A stretch of 64,000 nt of DNA from Physcia stellaris (GCA_018902385.1 JABSSW010000003.1:310001-374000); one strand, 5' to 3'; positions 34,212 to 46,488 are shown, numbered from the stretch's first letter. Numbers and translations are program-made. The notes: generated by a model not told the origin, from the sequence alone.

Positions 34212-37200
34212 TCATTTCTTAGTCTTTTGCCGGCCCACCCCACCTGTGAGTCTGCCAAAATTACCAAGACTTGACTTTGGTTTATGCAAAGGCCCACTTG
34301 GAGGAGGTGCTCGCTGTGTCGTACTTCCCGCGCTCGATGGGCGAAGACTTTGTTTCGAGACATCCTGGAGAGTCTTGTCTTTGCTGGCATCAGCACTGGC
34401 AGTAGGAGCTGACGTGCCATCGTCCTGGTTTTGAACACGATGGAGTCGCTTGGCTTTTTCTTGCACACTCTTAAATTTCTCTAGCAGTTCGCCCCATCTT
34501 ATCGTTCCCTCTTCCCTTGCTTTCAGGCGGTTTGGTCGATCGAATGCAGCCGTCGGCGCTGGCGGTGGGCTAGCAAGTTGAGCCTCAGTGCTCTTCTGGC
34601 GAAAGTGGAGGGAAGGGGTGAGATTGGATGAAACGTACGCTCGTGGGGCGATATGAAGATACCCTATAGCGCTAACACTGTTCAAACGATTCTTCAATGC
34701 TGCAAAGGCAGACGACTGAGGCAACAGCATCAAGACTCCGTACAGGCACTTGTACAAATGAGGGTATTTTTCGGGCTCGAGAAGTTGAAGTCGAAGGTCT
34801 GATTAAAGTGAGCCGACTGTTCTAGGACCGGGGTTGATACTTACAAGTAAAAACAGGCGACTCGAGCAGTTGCACAAGCTTGTCAATTTGAATGAGCATA
34901 TTCACAGTCATTTCCAACTCGGCACTGGGTGTATTAGCTCCTCACAGTAACATTCAGACAGTCAATGCAACGCACAATATCTGGAGCAAATTGTATGCCT
35001 GCTCGTAGGCTTGAGCGAGCAGGCACAAGGAAAATGTTGCGACTGCATTGTGGCACCATGATCGGAACAAGGCCACAAAGAACGTCTGGCCGTCCTGCAG
35101 CGGTGTCAGTAACGGAGATCATAGGTTGACGGTATACCATTCACCTTTGACTCCAAATTCCTTAGCCGCTTTCGTAGATCGGCTAGTTCTGGTGCCGTGA
35201 TCAAGTTGTTGTTAAGATTTTGAACCATGATGCTAGCGAATTCGACATCCTGCAAAACTCAATCATACGGTATGGGGCAATCTAGGATAGTCACTGACCT
35301 CATCTTTCTCAAGGCAGTCTGCCAGAGTGCGATAGATGCGTTCAGCACTCAGACTGACACAAAGCTGACGTATGATCAGGTTTCCCCTAGTTTCTAAAAG
35401 TTTTCTATCTGTACAGAACAGCTGTAGTAAGTTGACCATGAACGACGTAAAGTAGCTATCTTCACTGTTCCTTGATATTTGAGATAGCAATTGAAGGTCT
35501 CGGGTGACAACGGCTTCCGCAGGATCTGATAGCGTCTTGAGCAGCGCAGGAAATGTCCCATCGTTCGTGGCAAGTACTTTCCGTGGCGCTTTTCGGTGCA
35601 GCATAATGAGCCAGGACAGAGCCGCGACCCTCGTAGCCTCATGTTCGTTCAGAAAGTGTAAGGTCAGTGCGCCTACAGCGGCGGCATAGTCTAGATCTAT
35701 TGCAACTTTAGTCGGGGTTGACGGCGTGAGTGATGGAGAATTCTCGATTGGTGGCTCCTCGTCCTTCTTCGATTCGCCTTCGGTATCCGCTGCCTGAGCT
35801 AATTTCGGAGTGGGCGTTGAAGCTCGCCTGGACTTACCATCGGCCTCCTTCAACGTGTTCGTGGGTATTCGTGAAGGAGGCGCTGGCCGAGTCTCTTCAG
35901 CTACTGGAGGCTGCTCATCAGGTAAGGAAACAATATGATCCATTAGAGAGTTGTTGACTTTGTTCGCAGCCTGCCGCACGATGTCTACACCACTTGCCAT
36001 TGCTGGCAGGACCTGCGATAGCAAGCGTGGCACAAAGGCAAGGACGTCCTCAGGGCAGATCTCGAAAAAATTGTCGATCCAGCGCAATGCGGTAAGCTGA
36101 ATTTCTTCCTCTATACGATTGTCAGTACAGCGAGAGAGGCAGATGCAGAATTGATCCGAACCTGATGAGGAATTCAGGAAAGCCACCATTATTTCAAGTA
36201 TCTTGGGATGATCGACGTGGACGTCCTGACCAGGAACCCAATCGCCATCAACATGACTATCTTGACCATCCATATCTCCGTCCGCCGTGTCAGACTTCTC
36301 ATTCAGTGTGCTTTGATCTGTGCGGACACTCGCGCTATCACTTGAGTCGGAATGTTTGAGCTTCCCGTCCTTTTGACTTTTGCGACTTTCTGCTATTCCA
36401 CGCTTAACTCTGGCAATCTTCTTGATTTCGGTCAGGAAGCGTTCGAGTGCTCCCTGAGTGGCAACATGTACATCTCTATTTGGGTCGCTAAGAAATTTGA
36501 ACAGCCCTCCCAGAAATGCGGGCAAATAGGAAACGAGTTCCAGATCCGGTATGGTATCTAGCAAAGTAACCCATGACACAAGGAAGGTGCGAGTGAAAGG
36601 ATTGATGACGTGAATTCGTTCTTGGAGAAGCGGAATAAATCTTGCAAGCGAGAACGCGGTAGGTAATTCCAGGGACGCAGATTCAGCAGACTCTTTGTTC
36701 GACTCATGATCTGAAGTAACTTCGTCTGGAGACCGCAACACAGAGACGTAGGTTGCAGCTGACTCTGATACAATGTCTTTGACGAGGCGATCAAGCAGCT
36801 CGGCACCATTCTTCACCGATAATTCCGAGTCAGCGGCAAGCTTGTGGCATGGTCAGCGCCGCTCGTAGATCTGTCTTTTGATAATCGACCTACTTTGCAA
36901 AGAGCGTCGAACACGTCGTTAAAGAAGAGCAGAACCTCCCCTTTCGCAACCTTAGCAATGTTGTACATGCTCTCGCATGCGTAGTATCGCACTCGTGCAT
37001 CTTGGTCGGTGAAACAAGCCAATACCGGGGGAACAATCTCCTTGAGGTATTGAGCAACTTCCTCCTAGGCCTTGGTCAGATTTGCATAGAATATCTGAGT
37101 CCGCAATACGCTACCGAGCCCAAAGCGATTGAAGCAGCTGCTAAGCCTATTAATCCGCCATTCCTAGCGTGTGGCTGATGAACAGCGTATGCATAGTCAT

Positions 37201-37395
37201 GACAGAGCTGGTCGACGATTTTGGCGATCTTGTCATGTTCTCGATTGGCACTCGCTTCTCGGACGATGCGTTCTAGGCTGCCCAACGATCAGTGTCCAGG
37301 CATGTAAGAATTTCACAGCGTACTTACTCGAGAGCACCCTGCTTTCTTTTATCATACAGCTTGTCATTCAATAGGCGCTGGACAGAGGAGTCCAT
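34212..37395 (-). CDS. VAC14: Vacuole morphology scaffold Vac14
   Basis: Vac14 is the HEAT-repeat scaffold of the Fab1-Fig4 complex that makes and turns over PI(3,5)P2 on the vacuole and endosome. Eight exons join by phase: 37395-37328, 37277-37115, 37064-36894, 36840-35299, 35249-35145, 35094-34976, 34924-34845 and 34798-34212; all introns are 46-53 nt and the total is 944 aa. Diagnostic segments are the start [18 protein letters not shown], then [40 protein letters not shown] and [19 protein letters not shown]. The C-terminal part has [44 protein letters not shown] and ALKNRLNSV. The last 90 residues are Ser/Pro/Lys-rich and variable. A Ser/Asp-rich insert lies between HEAT blocks near 36300. 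Confidence 0.97.
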
Positions 37396-37820
37396 TGCGG
37401 GGAAATTGCTAGTTACAGTCTCATGTTTGGGTTGGGTACGCCTTCCAAAATGGCCCTGGCTGATTCGTTACCATTAGAGGCCAGGCACGGATGCAGAACT
37501 TGGTGTCACTATATTCACTGGAGAAGAAGACAAAGTGACGCATGTTCCGGAAGGTACTTTAGGACCTTCTCGCCAAGACGATAAGCAGGGCAATGCGCAG
37601 GAAAATGAAAAATCACGCGTCACTGAGTTGAAGCTCGCTGGCTGGGTGATGCTTTTCAGGGTCTCCTTATCTTACATATCGCCTTCTCTTCCCTTCACAT
37701 GCAAATTCATCTGGCAACAGCAGAGCAAGTCTCTACAAGTAATGTACAGAATCTTTCCACCAAATGATTACCATTAATCCATGCGATGGCGCTTTGACTC
37801 TTCGCTTTCTGGCGAGACTT
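37396..37820. promoter_or_regulatory. Upstream region of VAC14
   Basis: A 0.4-kb spacer holds the VAC14 promoter and the 3' end of TMA16. No other feature is supported. Confidence 0.4.
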
Positions 37821-38466
37821 TCATGACTGTCCCTTGGGTGGGAAGCTAGACTCAGTCTTCCTGCCCCCTTTAGTCAATCTCACAAACTTCAGCGTATTCA
37901 GATTCTCCCAATCTCCGCTCCACTCCCTCAGCGCTGCTAGACTCTGGTCATCTTGCAGATCTGGGATCCAGTAGCCTGCGTTGAATTCTCGCTCCTCCCT
38001 CTGCATCCGCTGCTTCAACAGGTCCTCCCTATTGCTTGAAGGCCGGCCGGGTCTTCGCTCTGCCTTGAGCTGAGAAAGCTCCTCTTCATCATTCGCTAGG
38101 TAGCTAGCCAGAGTCAGAATATATCTTCTACTAGCTTGATCAGGCGGCAAACCTCTGTATCAAATTGTGCGTATTTTCGACAGATATTGGGCCTGTTGCT
38201 GCCCTTGCTGCACCCTGGAAGAACGATATCCGCTTTACTATGTACGATAACCAGATTAGTGAACCAATAGAGAATAGTCAAAAAATAAACCACATACAGA
38301 GAGGTTCATTCGCTTTTGATCGTGCAGTGGCAAGCTTCTCTAGCTTTTCAGACCGTGCCGAAGCTCGTCGCAACTTCTGTGCATCCCTGCTGTTTTCATG
38401 TAAACTCGTGATACGGCCTTTCTTCTTGGTGATTTTTTTCTGGACTTTGTGTAGATTCAAAGGCAT
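37821..38466 (-). CDS. TMA16: Translation machinery-associated protein 16 (Tma16)
   Basis: Tma16 binds late pre-60S ribosomal particles. Three exons, 38466-38298, 38237-38153 and 38103-37821, with introns of 60 and 49 nt, give 178 aa. The start MPLNLHKVQKKITKKKGR followed by LHENSRDAQKLRRA is the family hallmark. Later come ISFFQ, then LIQSYLANDEEELSQLKAERRPGRP, then a GYWIPDLQDD segment and the C-terminal SSFPPKG. The second intron was chosen with care: the closest acceptor would leave a 25-nt intron and extra residues, whereas the one ending at 38104 has a CTGAC branch and restores the conserved LIQ-Y-L spacing. Confidence 0.94.
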
Positions 38467-38973
38467 CTGAGCTGATACGATTTCTCGGATAATGGGTAGT
38501 ATCTGTGTGAGATGTTGACGAATAGAGAGCTCTATGCTGCAAAGCTTGGTTTACAATCGAGAAAGCCAAAAGAAAGGACAGTGATCTTGGCTACGAGATT
38601 GTGCGTGAAACCCACAGAAACTGTAAAATTTGACGGGCAGCTGCTCAACGTAAAAATGCTGGCGTTACCTAAAGTCTTGGCGTGAAGTCGTTCTCAAATC
38701 ATCATTGTCGAAAAGGGGTGGTTTATAGAAAAATTCCTGTTGGTGAAGTATGCATGTTGATAGCTCTATTCTATTCTGTTATCAGCCCCCTTGGGTAGGA
38801 TTGAGCGACGTCTAAATCATATACAATGATTTTTGACTAACTACTTTTTAGGGTTGTAAGGTAAGACACAGTTCAAAGCTCCACCTGCTCTAAGAGTAAA
38901 AGAACATCTGCCAGTCATCGCGGGAACCACTCGCTTCCACATAATCTACAACGCATCGACGTGTACATTCTCT
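38467..38973. promoter_or_regulatory. Upstream region of TMA16
   Basis: A 0.5-kb spacer between two minus-strand genes, with the TMA16 promoter and the 3' end of the REB1-like gene. Nothing else is supported. Confidence 0.4.
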
Positions 38974-41895
38974 TTAAGCCAGACTCTGCTTCAATTGACT
39001 TGCCAGGTTGTTGCTGAAGCGCTGATCAATCGAGCGGTCGTCCCCAGACTCGTCGACCGTCGTGTTTTCGGTCTCTGCTGCCTCTTGGCTAGCATACTGA
39101 TTGAGATTCCCAGTCACCGAAAGTCCGGATTCGTTGCTTGATCGTCTGGACTGATTGCTAGAGCGGGCGATCGAAGCATGTTCGTCTGGGTTTCCAACGT
39201 CCCATCCGTCGTCCTCGTCATCCGTGGCTGCTACGTATAGGTTGCTCTTGACTTTGTTGCGGTAATCTTTGGGTCCGAGCGCGGCCACTTTGCCCTTCCT
39301 CTTCTCCTTCTGCCTTTGCAGTTTTTCTTGCCGTCTCTTCTCCTTTTCCTCTGAGCGTCGTTGAATGACTGTCTGTGGGGGCAGGGCTTGGCCGTATCCA
39401 TGAGTTTCTGGATCCCATCTTTCATCTAGCATATCTCCTTTGTTAGCTAGAAGATTGTTCAATAGATGATTGACAATTTCCTGATAGTGGAATCCTTCAG
39501 CGCCGAGCACGCTGCCCTTGAACATTGCCCATGCAGCCCTCCGATCCGCTGCAGTCCATCGGTTTCGGAAGTCTTTATCACCAAGCGACTTCCACGGGAT
39601 AGTTTCCTCGTCTGCTGCTTGACAGGTCGATACAGCATGCAAGAAATCATATACGTCTCCAGGTCGCATTTCCTGAACCCTTCTCTCAGCTCTTCTCTGT
39701 CGCCAAGGATTCTTTTTCACAGGCGCTGCCTCTCGGTCTGGGGCCTGCAAACCCTTCTGAGCTGCCTCAATCTGTTTCAAGACCTCCACTCGAGCATTGT
39801 TCTTCAATTTCCCCCATTTGAAGCTACATTGCAATCTTGACCTAGATCCTCCCATGCGATCGCTCACTACCTGCCAGTTCACTAGCTTGGCATCAGCTGC
39901 CTCTTGATCTGACTCGGCCTCTGACTCAGGAACGTCTCTTCCTTCGTACTTCGCAAGCTTTGCAGTTTTCCGTGCGTCCTTCATTATCCGTATGCACTCA
40001 TGGACCGCCATTACAAGGTTTCTGATTTCCTCGTCGGTCCAATGTTCCTTGTTTCGATTTTCTGCATTGACGTGATAATTCCTCCAACGGTCTCTCACAT
40101 CTTCTGGGTGACGTTCCATGATGTGGCCAACAGCTACCCACGAATTCCCCTTTTCCTGAACGGCTCTCGCTAAAGCTCTGTCGTCCTCCTCGGTCCACGC
40201 ACCGCGAACTTCATAATTGTGGAAGCGGCGGCGACAGAAACGCTGAATAGTCGTCTTCTTACGATATGGAATAATCGCATATATGTCTTGCCACATTTCT
40301 TTGGCCTTGGGTCTCTCGCGCACAGTGGCCTGGATCAAGTCGTTGAACTGCCAAATACTAATGTTTTTGTCGGCGCAATAGCTGTCCCGGAAATTCTCCA
40401 ATTTGGAAATCTCAGCACCAGTAAATTTACCTTCAGTTCTAGCTTCTTCTTCTGGACTGGCTGCTTTGGGATCCTTGCGAGAACGGGAGCTCTTACTTGA
40501 CCGTCTATCCGCATTTTCCCTGGTAGGAGAAGGGACATTTGACTCGCGGGGATCACTCAAGGATATAGACTGAGGAGCACTGACGCCTCTCGGGATAAAC
40601 TCCTGCGATGACAACCTCTGGATATCTTCAAGACCTAGCAGCACGTGATCTGACTGCTCGTCGTTTAGTAAGTACGGTTCATGAGTTAGAGTATCGCTAA
40701 CCAGGGTATCCTCTGTCGGCATGTTCTCCTGCCTGCTCGATCTTGAAGCCCTTCGCCTCGGGTTCCGCTGACGTGGGGTCGTACTCCCCTCAGAGTCTGC
40801 CACTGTGATTTGCCTGCAGAGAGTAGGTGTCACATGAGCTGCCATCGATCCAGCATTGATGACTGGACTCTGCTCTGAAGGATCATCAAAGACGTCAGCC
40901 GAGCCCAAACCGTAGGCCGCACAATAGTCGTCAAACGCTTCAAAATCAATGCTAGAGTCAGGGTCAAGTGTATGCTGACCTGTGCCGCTTAGTAAATCAT
41001 TATTTCCTTCGACATTGAGGTCCAAATGTTGCTGTTGCAGCCCCGAATTAGCCTCTTCAGCCTCTAAATTCGGCGTATATGCAGAGAATGTCTCTCCAAA
41101 TCGGTCTCCAAGAGGAATTGCTGAGGCAGATGGGATAGAAGGTAGTAAGCCAGAGTCGCTCACCTTGGCACGCTTCTTCTTCCTATGAGATATCGGAGAT
41201 GATAATGGCATGGAGGACCGCAGGACTTCATCATGCTCCTCCTCTAGTAGCTGAGCCACTGTGTCTAGAGAGCGTGAATTCCTTTCTCTTCCCTGCTCCT
41301 GAAAATCTCGCAGAAAAGGGGCGACATCCTCATCATCACTAGGTATTTGGTCAAGGGTGGTATGAGGCACGTCGTTGACTTCCGCAAATCCAAGATTAGC
41401 GTCGATATCCAGACCCATGTAATCCTTGAGCCAGACGTGTAACTCACCCAAATCATCAGTTGCTGGAAGTTCTTTATTTTCATCCCGAGGTAGAACATCA
41501 CTGCTTCCATCTTCTTGTAATACGATGCTGTTGTTTGACTTTTGTCTCTTGCTTCTCTTCTTGTCCCCGTGGTCTTTACGTTTACGTTTACGCTTCTTCC
41601 CAGCTTCCTCGTCGCCGGAAAGATCAAGTGTTTGGCTAGCTGTATTCTCGTCGCGTATTAATTGACTCGATGCTGCCATGTCATACTCTACCGAGTCTCG
41701 GCGAACGTGATTCACGTCCTCGTCTCTCAACCGCATCAGAGCGCGAGCGCTATCCTCCTCTGTGGTATAGTTGGCCATGAGGTCCCTGCTCTTTCTCTTC
41801 GACTTCTTCAATTTGCGCTTCTTGCCTCGGCGGACACTGTCCACTGGTTTACTTTGCTTCCCACTCTCCACTGGTTGTGAAGAGTTCTGGCCCAT
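38974..41895 (-). CDS. REB1: REB1/DTTF-like Myb DNA-binding protein
   Basis: A single exon of 973 aa. The N-terminal half is charged and low-complexity with basic nuclear-localisation-type clusters (KKRKRKRKD) and many Ser/Asp stretches. From about residue 530 lies the conserved block: GAEISKLENFRDSYC, then IIPYRKKTTIQRFCRRRFHNYEVRGAWTEEDD, the first Myb repeat (WVAVGHIMERHPEDVRDRWRNY), and further SANT-like helices (HWTDEEIRNLV, NWQVVSDRMGGSRSRLQCSFKW). This is the arrangement of Reb1/Rtf1-type factors, which bind rDNA terminators and nucleosome-free promoters and block forks or RNA polymerase I. Whether this copy ends rRNA transcription is inference. The C-terminus is Lys/Glu-rich, probably coiled coil. 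The start is the ATG at 41895. Confidence 0.88.
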   Translation of the reverse strand: MGQNSSQPVESGKQSKPVDSVRRGKKRKLKKSKRKSRDLMANYTTEEDSARALMRLRDEDVNHVRRDSVEYDMAASSQLIRDENTASQTLDLSGDEEAGKKRKRKRKDHGDKKRSKRQKSNNSIVLQEDGSSDVLPRDENKELPATDDLGELHVWLKDYMGLDIDANLGFAEVNDVPHTTLDQIPSDDEDVAPFLRDFQEQGRERNSRSLDTVAQLLEEEHDEVLRSSMPLSSPISHRKKKRAKVSDSGLLPSIPSASAIPLGDRFGETFSAYTPNLEAEEANSGLQQQHLDLNVEGNNDLLSGTGQHTLDPDSSIDFEAFDDYCAAYGLGSADVFDDPSEQSPVINAGSMAAHVTPTLCRQITVADSEGSTTPRQRNPRRRASRSSRQENMPTEDTLVSDTLTHEPYLLNDEQSDHVLLGLEDIQRLSSQEFIPRGVSAPQSISLSDPRESNVPSPTRENADRRSSKSSRSRKDPKAASPEEEARTEGKFTGAEISKLENFRDSYCADKNISIWQFNDLIQATVRERPKAKEMWQDIYAIIPYRKKTTIQRFCRRRFHNYEVRGAWTEEDDRALARAVQEKGNSWVAVGHIMERHPEDVRDRWRNYHVNAENRNKEHWTDEEIRNLVMAVHECIRIMKDARKTAKLAKYEGRDVPESEAESDQEAADAKLVNWQVVSDRMGGSRSRLQCSFKWGKLKNNARVEVLKQIEAAQKGLQAPDREAAPVKKNPWRQRRAERRVQEMRPGDVYDFLHAVSTCQAADEETIPWKSLGDKDFRNRWTAADRRAAWAMFKGSVLGAEGFHYQEIVNHLLNNLLANKGDMLDERWDPETHGYGQALPPQTVIQRRSEEKEKRRQEKLQRQKEKRKGKVAALGPKDYRNKVKSNLYVAATDDEDDGWDVGNPDEHASIARSSNQSRRSSNESGLSVTGNLNQYASQEAAETENTTVDESGDDRSIDQRFSNNLASQLKQSLA

Positions 41896-42502
41896 CACAG
41901 TGTTTGTGACAAAACTTAGACATTAGTGCTTAAGCCTTAACCTATGGTAACAGCGACGTGGGATTGAATCAAGGAGAGCCGAGTATGGAGACCCGCACCC
42001 AAAGTCCTGATGTGCGCTAAAAACAGGGGGTAATCAGAGGGGGCAGAAATAAGCACCTATCAATGTTGTAGGGGTATGCCTAAGCTGCCAAAGGCAGGCT
42101 GGTGGGGGCAGCTGCTACTTTTCTAACCCTAAAAATTCAATAAGGTAATCTTGGCACAACAGGACTTTTGGTGTGGATCTCCGTTAGGGTTAACAATGTT
42201 TCTTGATGCTTGACATGTTTTATGTACACATCGAACTGTGTTTACATCTCTGTCTAGCACCGAGTGGATAGCACGGACTATTTTATGCTCTACACTTTGG
42301 ACTGGCTCCAGTAGCAAAATATGGCTCCAGTAGCAAAACATGAGCCAGCAGATAAACACATTAGACTGGGATTAAAACTATCATACAACGCTTTGAAGCA
42401 GAAGAGCCCAATGTCTCGAAGCTACCTTAAGCTTATATTCATTTTCTAGCTCCAGCAGCGTGGCTCTAGAGCGCACAACTGACCAACCACTGTCCCGAAG
42501 TC
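41896..42502. promoter_or_regulatory. Upstream region of the REB1-like gene with a short tandem repeat
   Basis: A 0.6-kb spacer. A 16-bp unit (GGCTCCAGTAGCAAAA) occurs twice at 42304-42319 and 42323-42338, 19 bp apart. Otherwise I see only the 3' end of the dehydrogenase gene and presumed promoter sequence. Confidence 0.45.
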
Positions 42503-44495
42503 TTAAATACCAAGGTTCCTGTGTCTTTTGCTTGCCTTACCGATAGCTTCGACTCTGAAACCCAAATATTCCAGCTTCTCGTGATCCAGCATGTTTCGTC
42601 CATCGAACACAAACCGCGGTTTCCTCATCCCTTGAGCAATACGGGCCCAATCCAGGCGTCCAGTCTCTTGAGTGGTGGAGGCCATATCGATGTGAAAGTC
42701 GCGCACCGTAGTGGTACCGCCAGTCTTGTTCTCCCATTCATCTTTGCCAATGGATGTTAGATGGATTTCTCGAGGCTTGTCGAAGCCTTTTGGGCTTTCA
42801 CCCCGATTAGGATCGATCTCGGTGAGAATAGCCTGCTCGTCTGGCGTGGTCCTGTTGCTGAACTCATCCCACTCTGTGACAATAACGACTGCGTCGGCGC
42901 CTTCGCAGGCAGCGTATGCAGTTGGGCTGACTTCCACGTTTGACTTGAGTCTTTCCAAGCTGCCGCCATAATCAACGAGTTCTCTCCAGATTTGCTGTTC
43001 GTTAACTTTGGGGTCATAGATTGCAACGCGTGCCTGTTCCGCGACGAAATTACTGACTAGTGTAATGGCGGGTGACTCCCGGGTATCACTAGTATTCTTC
43101 TTGAATGCAAAGCCAAGGACTGCAATTCTTTTGTTGGTAAGGTTGTTGTAAAGACATGAAATGATTCGTCGAGTAAAGCGGTCCTTTTGATGCTCGTTCA
43201 TGTTGATGATCGCTCGCCAGTAGTCCGCCACCTCCTTTAGATTGAGGGACTCTGAAAGATATACGATGTTGAATATATCCTTCTGGAAGCAACTGCCCAG
43301 TACGTAAGCTTCTAGTACTTGATTAGCGAAGGAAATGTACTGACCTTCCGCCAAACCCAGGACCAGCCTTCAACATCTGAGGACCGATTCTTGAGTCCAA
43401 GCCGCAGGCATAGCTGACTTCGTCCACATCAGCACCCGTAACTTCGCATATGGCACTCAAAGCATTGACACTGCTTATTCTTTGAGCAAGCATAGCATTG
43501 GCAGCGAGCTTGCATAGCTCGGACGACCAGAGGTTCATCGTGATAATTCGATCCTTTGGCACCCACTGGCTGTAAACGTCTACTAAAGACGCAGCAGCAG
43601 CATAGCCTTCAGCAGTCGGCATGGAACCTATAATGACTCGATCCGGTTGGAGTAGGTCTCGTATAGCTGTCCCTTCTGCAAGGAACTCGGGATTGGACAA
43701 GACGTCAAAGTGGACTCCAGGTCGAGCATTCTCAAAAAGCTGAGTGATGCTTATCAGCAACTAGATACGTCCGTCGTCCAACATCACTCACTATGGTCCG
43801 TATGGATTCAGCTGTCTTGCAAGGTACCGTAGACTTCTCAACGACGATCTTGTCACTCGTCGCCACTCTCGCTATAGTGCGGGTTGCATTCTCCACGAAA
43901 CCAATATCTGCTGCAGCGCCTTTGCCGACACCCGTTGACTTGGTAGGAGTGTTGACACAGACAAATATCAGGTCAGCCTCTTCGATTGCTTTTTCTATAT
44001 CTGTAGAGAAAGTGAGCTTTCCGTGCGCAGGAAGCTTTACGGTTGGTGTAGTTGTATTGGGGATGCCGTTGGATCCAAGCACTGAATCTGCAAGACGGTT
44101 GTCGAAGGCCGCGGTGACGCCGTCTCGAGCAGCGCATACTATCTCTTGTAGACCAGGTTCATAGATGGGCAAGTCTTTGGATTTCCATGCCTGGATGCGC
44201 TGCTCGTTGATATCAACGACTGTAACCTCAACATTGGACTTGTAGGCAGTAACAGCAGAGGTTGGTCCTTGAGCGCCAGCCACAATTTAGTATTTGAAAA
44301 CATGGGGAGCAAAGTCCTAGTAGGCTTACCTCCAACAAATCCAGAACCCAAGCACGTTATCTTCTTGATTGTTTTACTATCTTCGTAGATCCGGCCAATG
44401 GGTCTTGTCAGGCGTTCATGTGCCGGAGTCACGGTTCGTTCCAGCTTGAGCCCCAGCAGAGCTTGGTCAACCGAGGGGTGGAATTTGCCGTTCAT
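42503..44495 (-). CDS. UDP-glucose 6-dehydrogenase
   Basis: The enzyme oxidises UDP-glucose to UDP-glucuronate with two NAD+, feeding UDP-xylose and glucuronate-containing glycans. Four exons, 44495-44330, 44267-43792, 43739-43345 and 43292-42503, with introns of 52-62 nt, give 608 aa, the long fungal form. The Rossmann start is [21 protein letters not shown] with VTVVDIN. Then come [40 protein letters not shown] and the catalytic GFGGSCFQKD (Cys about residue 347). The C-terminal NAD-binding domain has [17 protein letters not shown] and [13 protein letters not shown]. The intron 3 junction falls inside the catalytic motif. The N-terminal extension of about 45 residues is typical of fungal copies. 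Confidence 0.96.
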
Positions 44496-45189
44496 GGTGG
44501 GTTAGCCTGTAGCAGCTTGAATGATGAGGGGATGGAAACAAAAGTAGTTTGGGTAAGCTAATCAGAGCATCAAAGTAAATGGCAATTGCTCAACACGCGC
44601 TTCGTGGTGGTTAAATGAAGCAAACCTTTATGCTAGTATTCTGATCTCTGGACTGTCCGCAATGAAGCGAGTGATACAAACAAATTCTGTCGGTGACCAG
44701 GTTCGCGTAGCACATCATTTTAGAGAAATCCGACCGGCCCGAGTGTGTCAAACAGTGGAGTACATTGATACCTCAGATCGGGCCCAAAGCGGCATACCGT
44801 GATGCTGAATCCCTACCACTGCTACTCGACCGTCAATCTCCCACCATACATCACTCGTTTCGCTAGAGGCCACACAGAACTACCACGGTATGTCAGCTTA
44901 AAGCTTTGGTGACACATTCCTTCGCACGTGCTTAAGGGACCAAAAACTTACATGATGAGCCATCCTACACTGAGAACACAGGAACTGGGCTTCCTCACCA
45001 GGCGATGGCAAGAGGCCTATTATGCCAGCTTATCCCTGAACACTCGCTGTGGGCAGAATTCGCTGTTCAAACGGTAAGAAGTCAATATTGGCAACTACAA
45101 AAACTTCTTGAAGGTGGTATAAGGCTCTTCCTGAAAAATGCGGCTTCTCATCGCTTGAGTCATTCACGCCGTTCAGGCATTGATCGATC
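44496..45189. promoter_or_regulatory. Upstream region of UDP-glucose dehydrogenase
   Basis: A 0.7-kb spacer between two minus-strand genes; it holds the dehydrogenase promoter and the SPC34 3' end. Short frames here have no family match. Confidence 0.4.
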
Positions 45190-46046
45190 TCATCTGAGCA
45201 AACCGCCTAGATCTCTCTCCATCCCGCTAACTCTGTCTTCTAGGGCACGCTTCTTCTTTTCCAGTTCCCGAATCTCTTCCTCCTCCCGTAGGAAATCCTC
45301 CGCGGTGATTTGCGGCTGCTCGAAAGTGCTGTGCGGCGCTGCTTCCTCGTCGCCCACCTCGTTTAGATCGCTGTCGTAATCACCGCTTGAAGACTTTTCC
45401 CTGTTCATTTGTGCGAGCTGCCCTGTTTGCTTGGATACTCGAGCTTCGAAACGAGCAACGGATGAGGTGATTTGACCGTGCCGTGTACGCAAGGAAGCGA
45501 TCTTCTCGAGTGCGCCTGGTATTGGACTGACTGGCGTTAGTATGTATATTGTTTAGACATCCCTTCGTGATTTACTATATGGCACATAGCTTCTCGGCGC
45601 CTTTGAGGAGCGTCTCCACGTCTACTTCACCCCGCTCTCGGGAGTCTTGTCCGGCATCATTCGGAATGCGGTCTGCTAATTCTCGGCTCAGAAGAGCAGC
45701 AGCGGCAGATCCATACCTGGGGTGTCTATTTTCACCCAAACCGTTCACTGCATTTTGGCCTTTAGACGGGTGAATAGTGCTTCTTCGAGGCGCCGCTGAA
45801 TCCGAGCTTGTAGGGACTAAGCTGAATAACGCGCGTTCATGTGACTCAGTGTCTCGAATAAGGGATGTGATATCGTGAGAATGTAGCAAAGCATTAGTGA
45901 ATATCTTGGGCGCTGGAAACCTGAGATAGGACGGCTGTTAGTCGTCACCCGAAGCAAATAACCTGTCGAACGAAGACGCACGGAAGTTCGGCAATGGCCG
46001 TCGACGATAGTTGTATCTGCTCTAGATGGTTGTCAAGCAGGGTCAT
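45190..46046 (-). CDS. SPC34: DASH/Dam1 complex subunit Spc34
   Basis: Spc34 is one of the ten subunits of the fungal DASH ring that couples kinetochores to microtubule ends. Three exons, 46046-45982, 45920-45576 and 45526-45190 (introns 61 and 49 nt), give 248 aa, the family length. The start MTLLDNHLEQIQLSSTAIAELPF is conserved. It is followed by PAPKIFTNALLHSHDITSLIRDTE-HERALF, a Ser/Pro-rich linker with RRST, then GEVDVETLLKGAEKLCAIYPIPGA. The C-terminus is a coiled coil with FEARVSKQTGQLAQMNR and EEEEIRELEKKKRALEDRV. The gene is divergent from RPN3, with 442 bp between the starts. Confidence 0.95.
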
Positions 46047-46488
46047 GGCTGGTTGGCGCGATCAAAAGACTCGCAAAAGTCGTACTGCGTACAGGTAAAT
46101 TGCTCATCAAGCAGTGCGTCTCGATGCTACCCACATGTGATGGGGAAAAATGAGTGTCATCACTCATGATCTTCGGATCAAGGTGGTTTGTGATCTGTTT
46201 CAGCGCGGTGAAGGAATCGCGATTGTCCGAGGTACGAGTACTGTAGCGTGCCAAGGCCAGCTTCGCAATTGCAACCTGAAAGCGATCTTTCACCTTCCTA
46301 GCTTCTTTCTACTCTATTTCCACATCCACGTAATCCAACGACAATCAGTAGCTGCTATCTTGATCTCCACTGCCCGTGAAGCTGCAGTCCATCGGTCCAT
46401 GTGCCCTTGACAATTCGAAGGTACTCTGCAAAAAAGTCTGTTCTCCGTTGCCGCCAAGGACGTCTACTATATCTTAAGCCACTCCGAC
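46047..46488. promoter_or_regulatory. Divergent promoter region SPC34 / RPN3
   Basis: The 442-bp interval between the two start codons holds both promoters. I could not identify a proteasome-associated control element by eye. Confidence 0.5.

Noticed and set aside
38128-38152. A 25-nt intron in TMA16
   Set aside because: The frame could be restored by removing 25 nt, but a 49-nt intron (38104-38152) with a CTGAC branch site restores it too and gives the conserved LIQ-Y-L spacing of the family.
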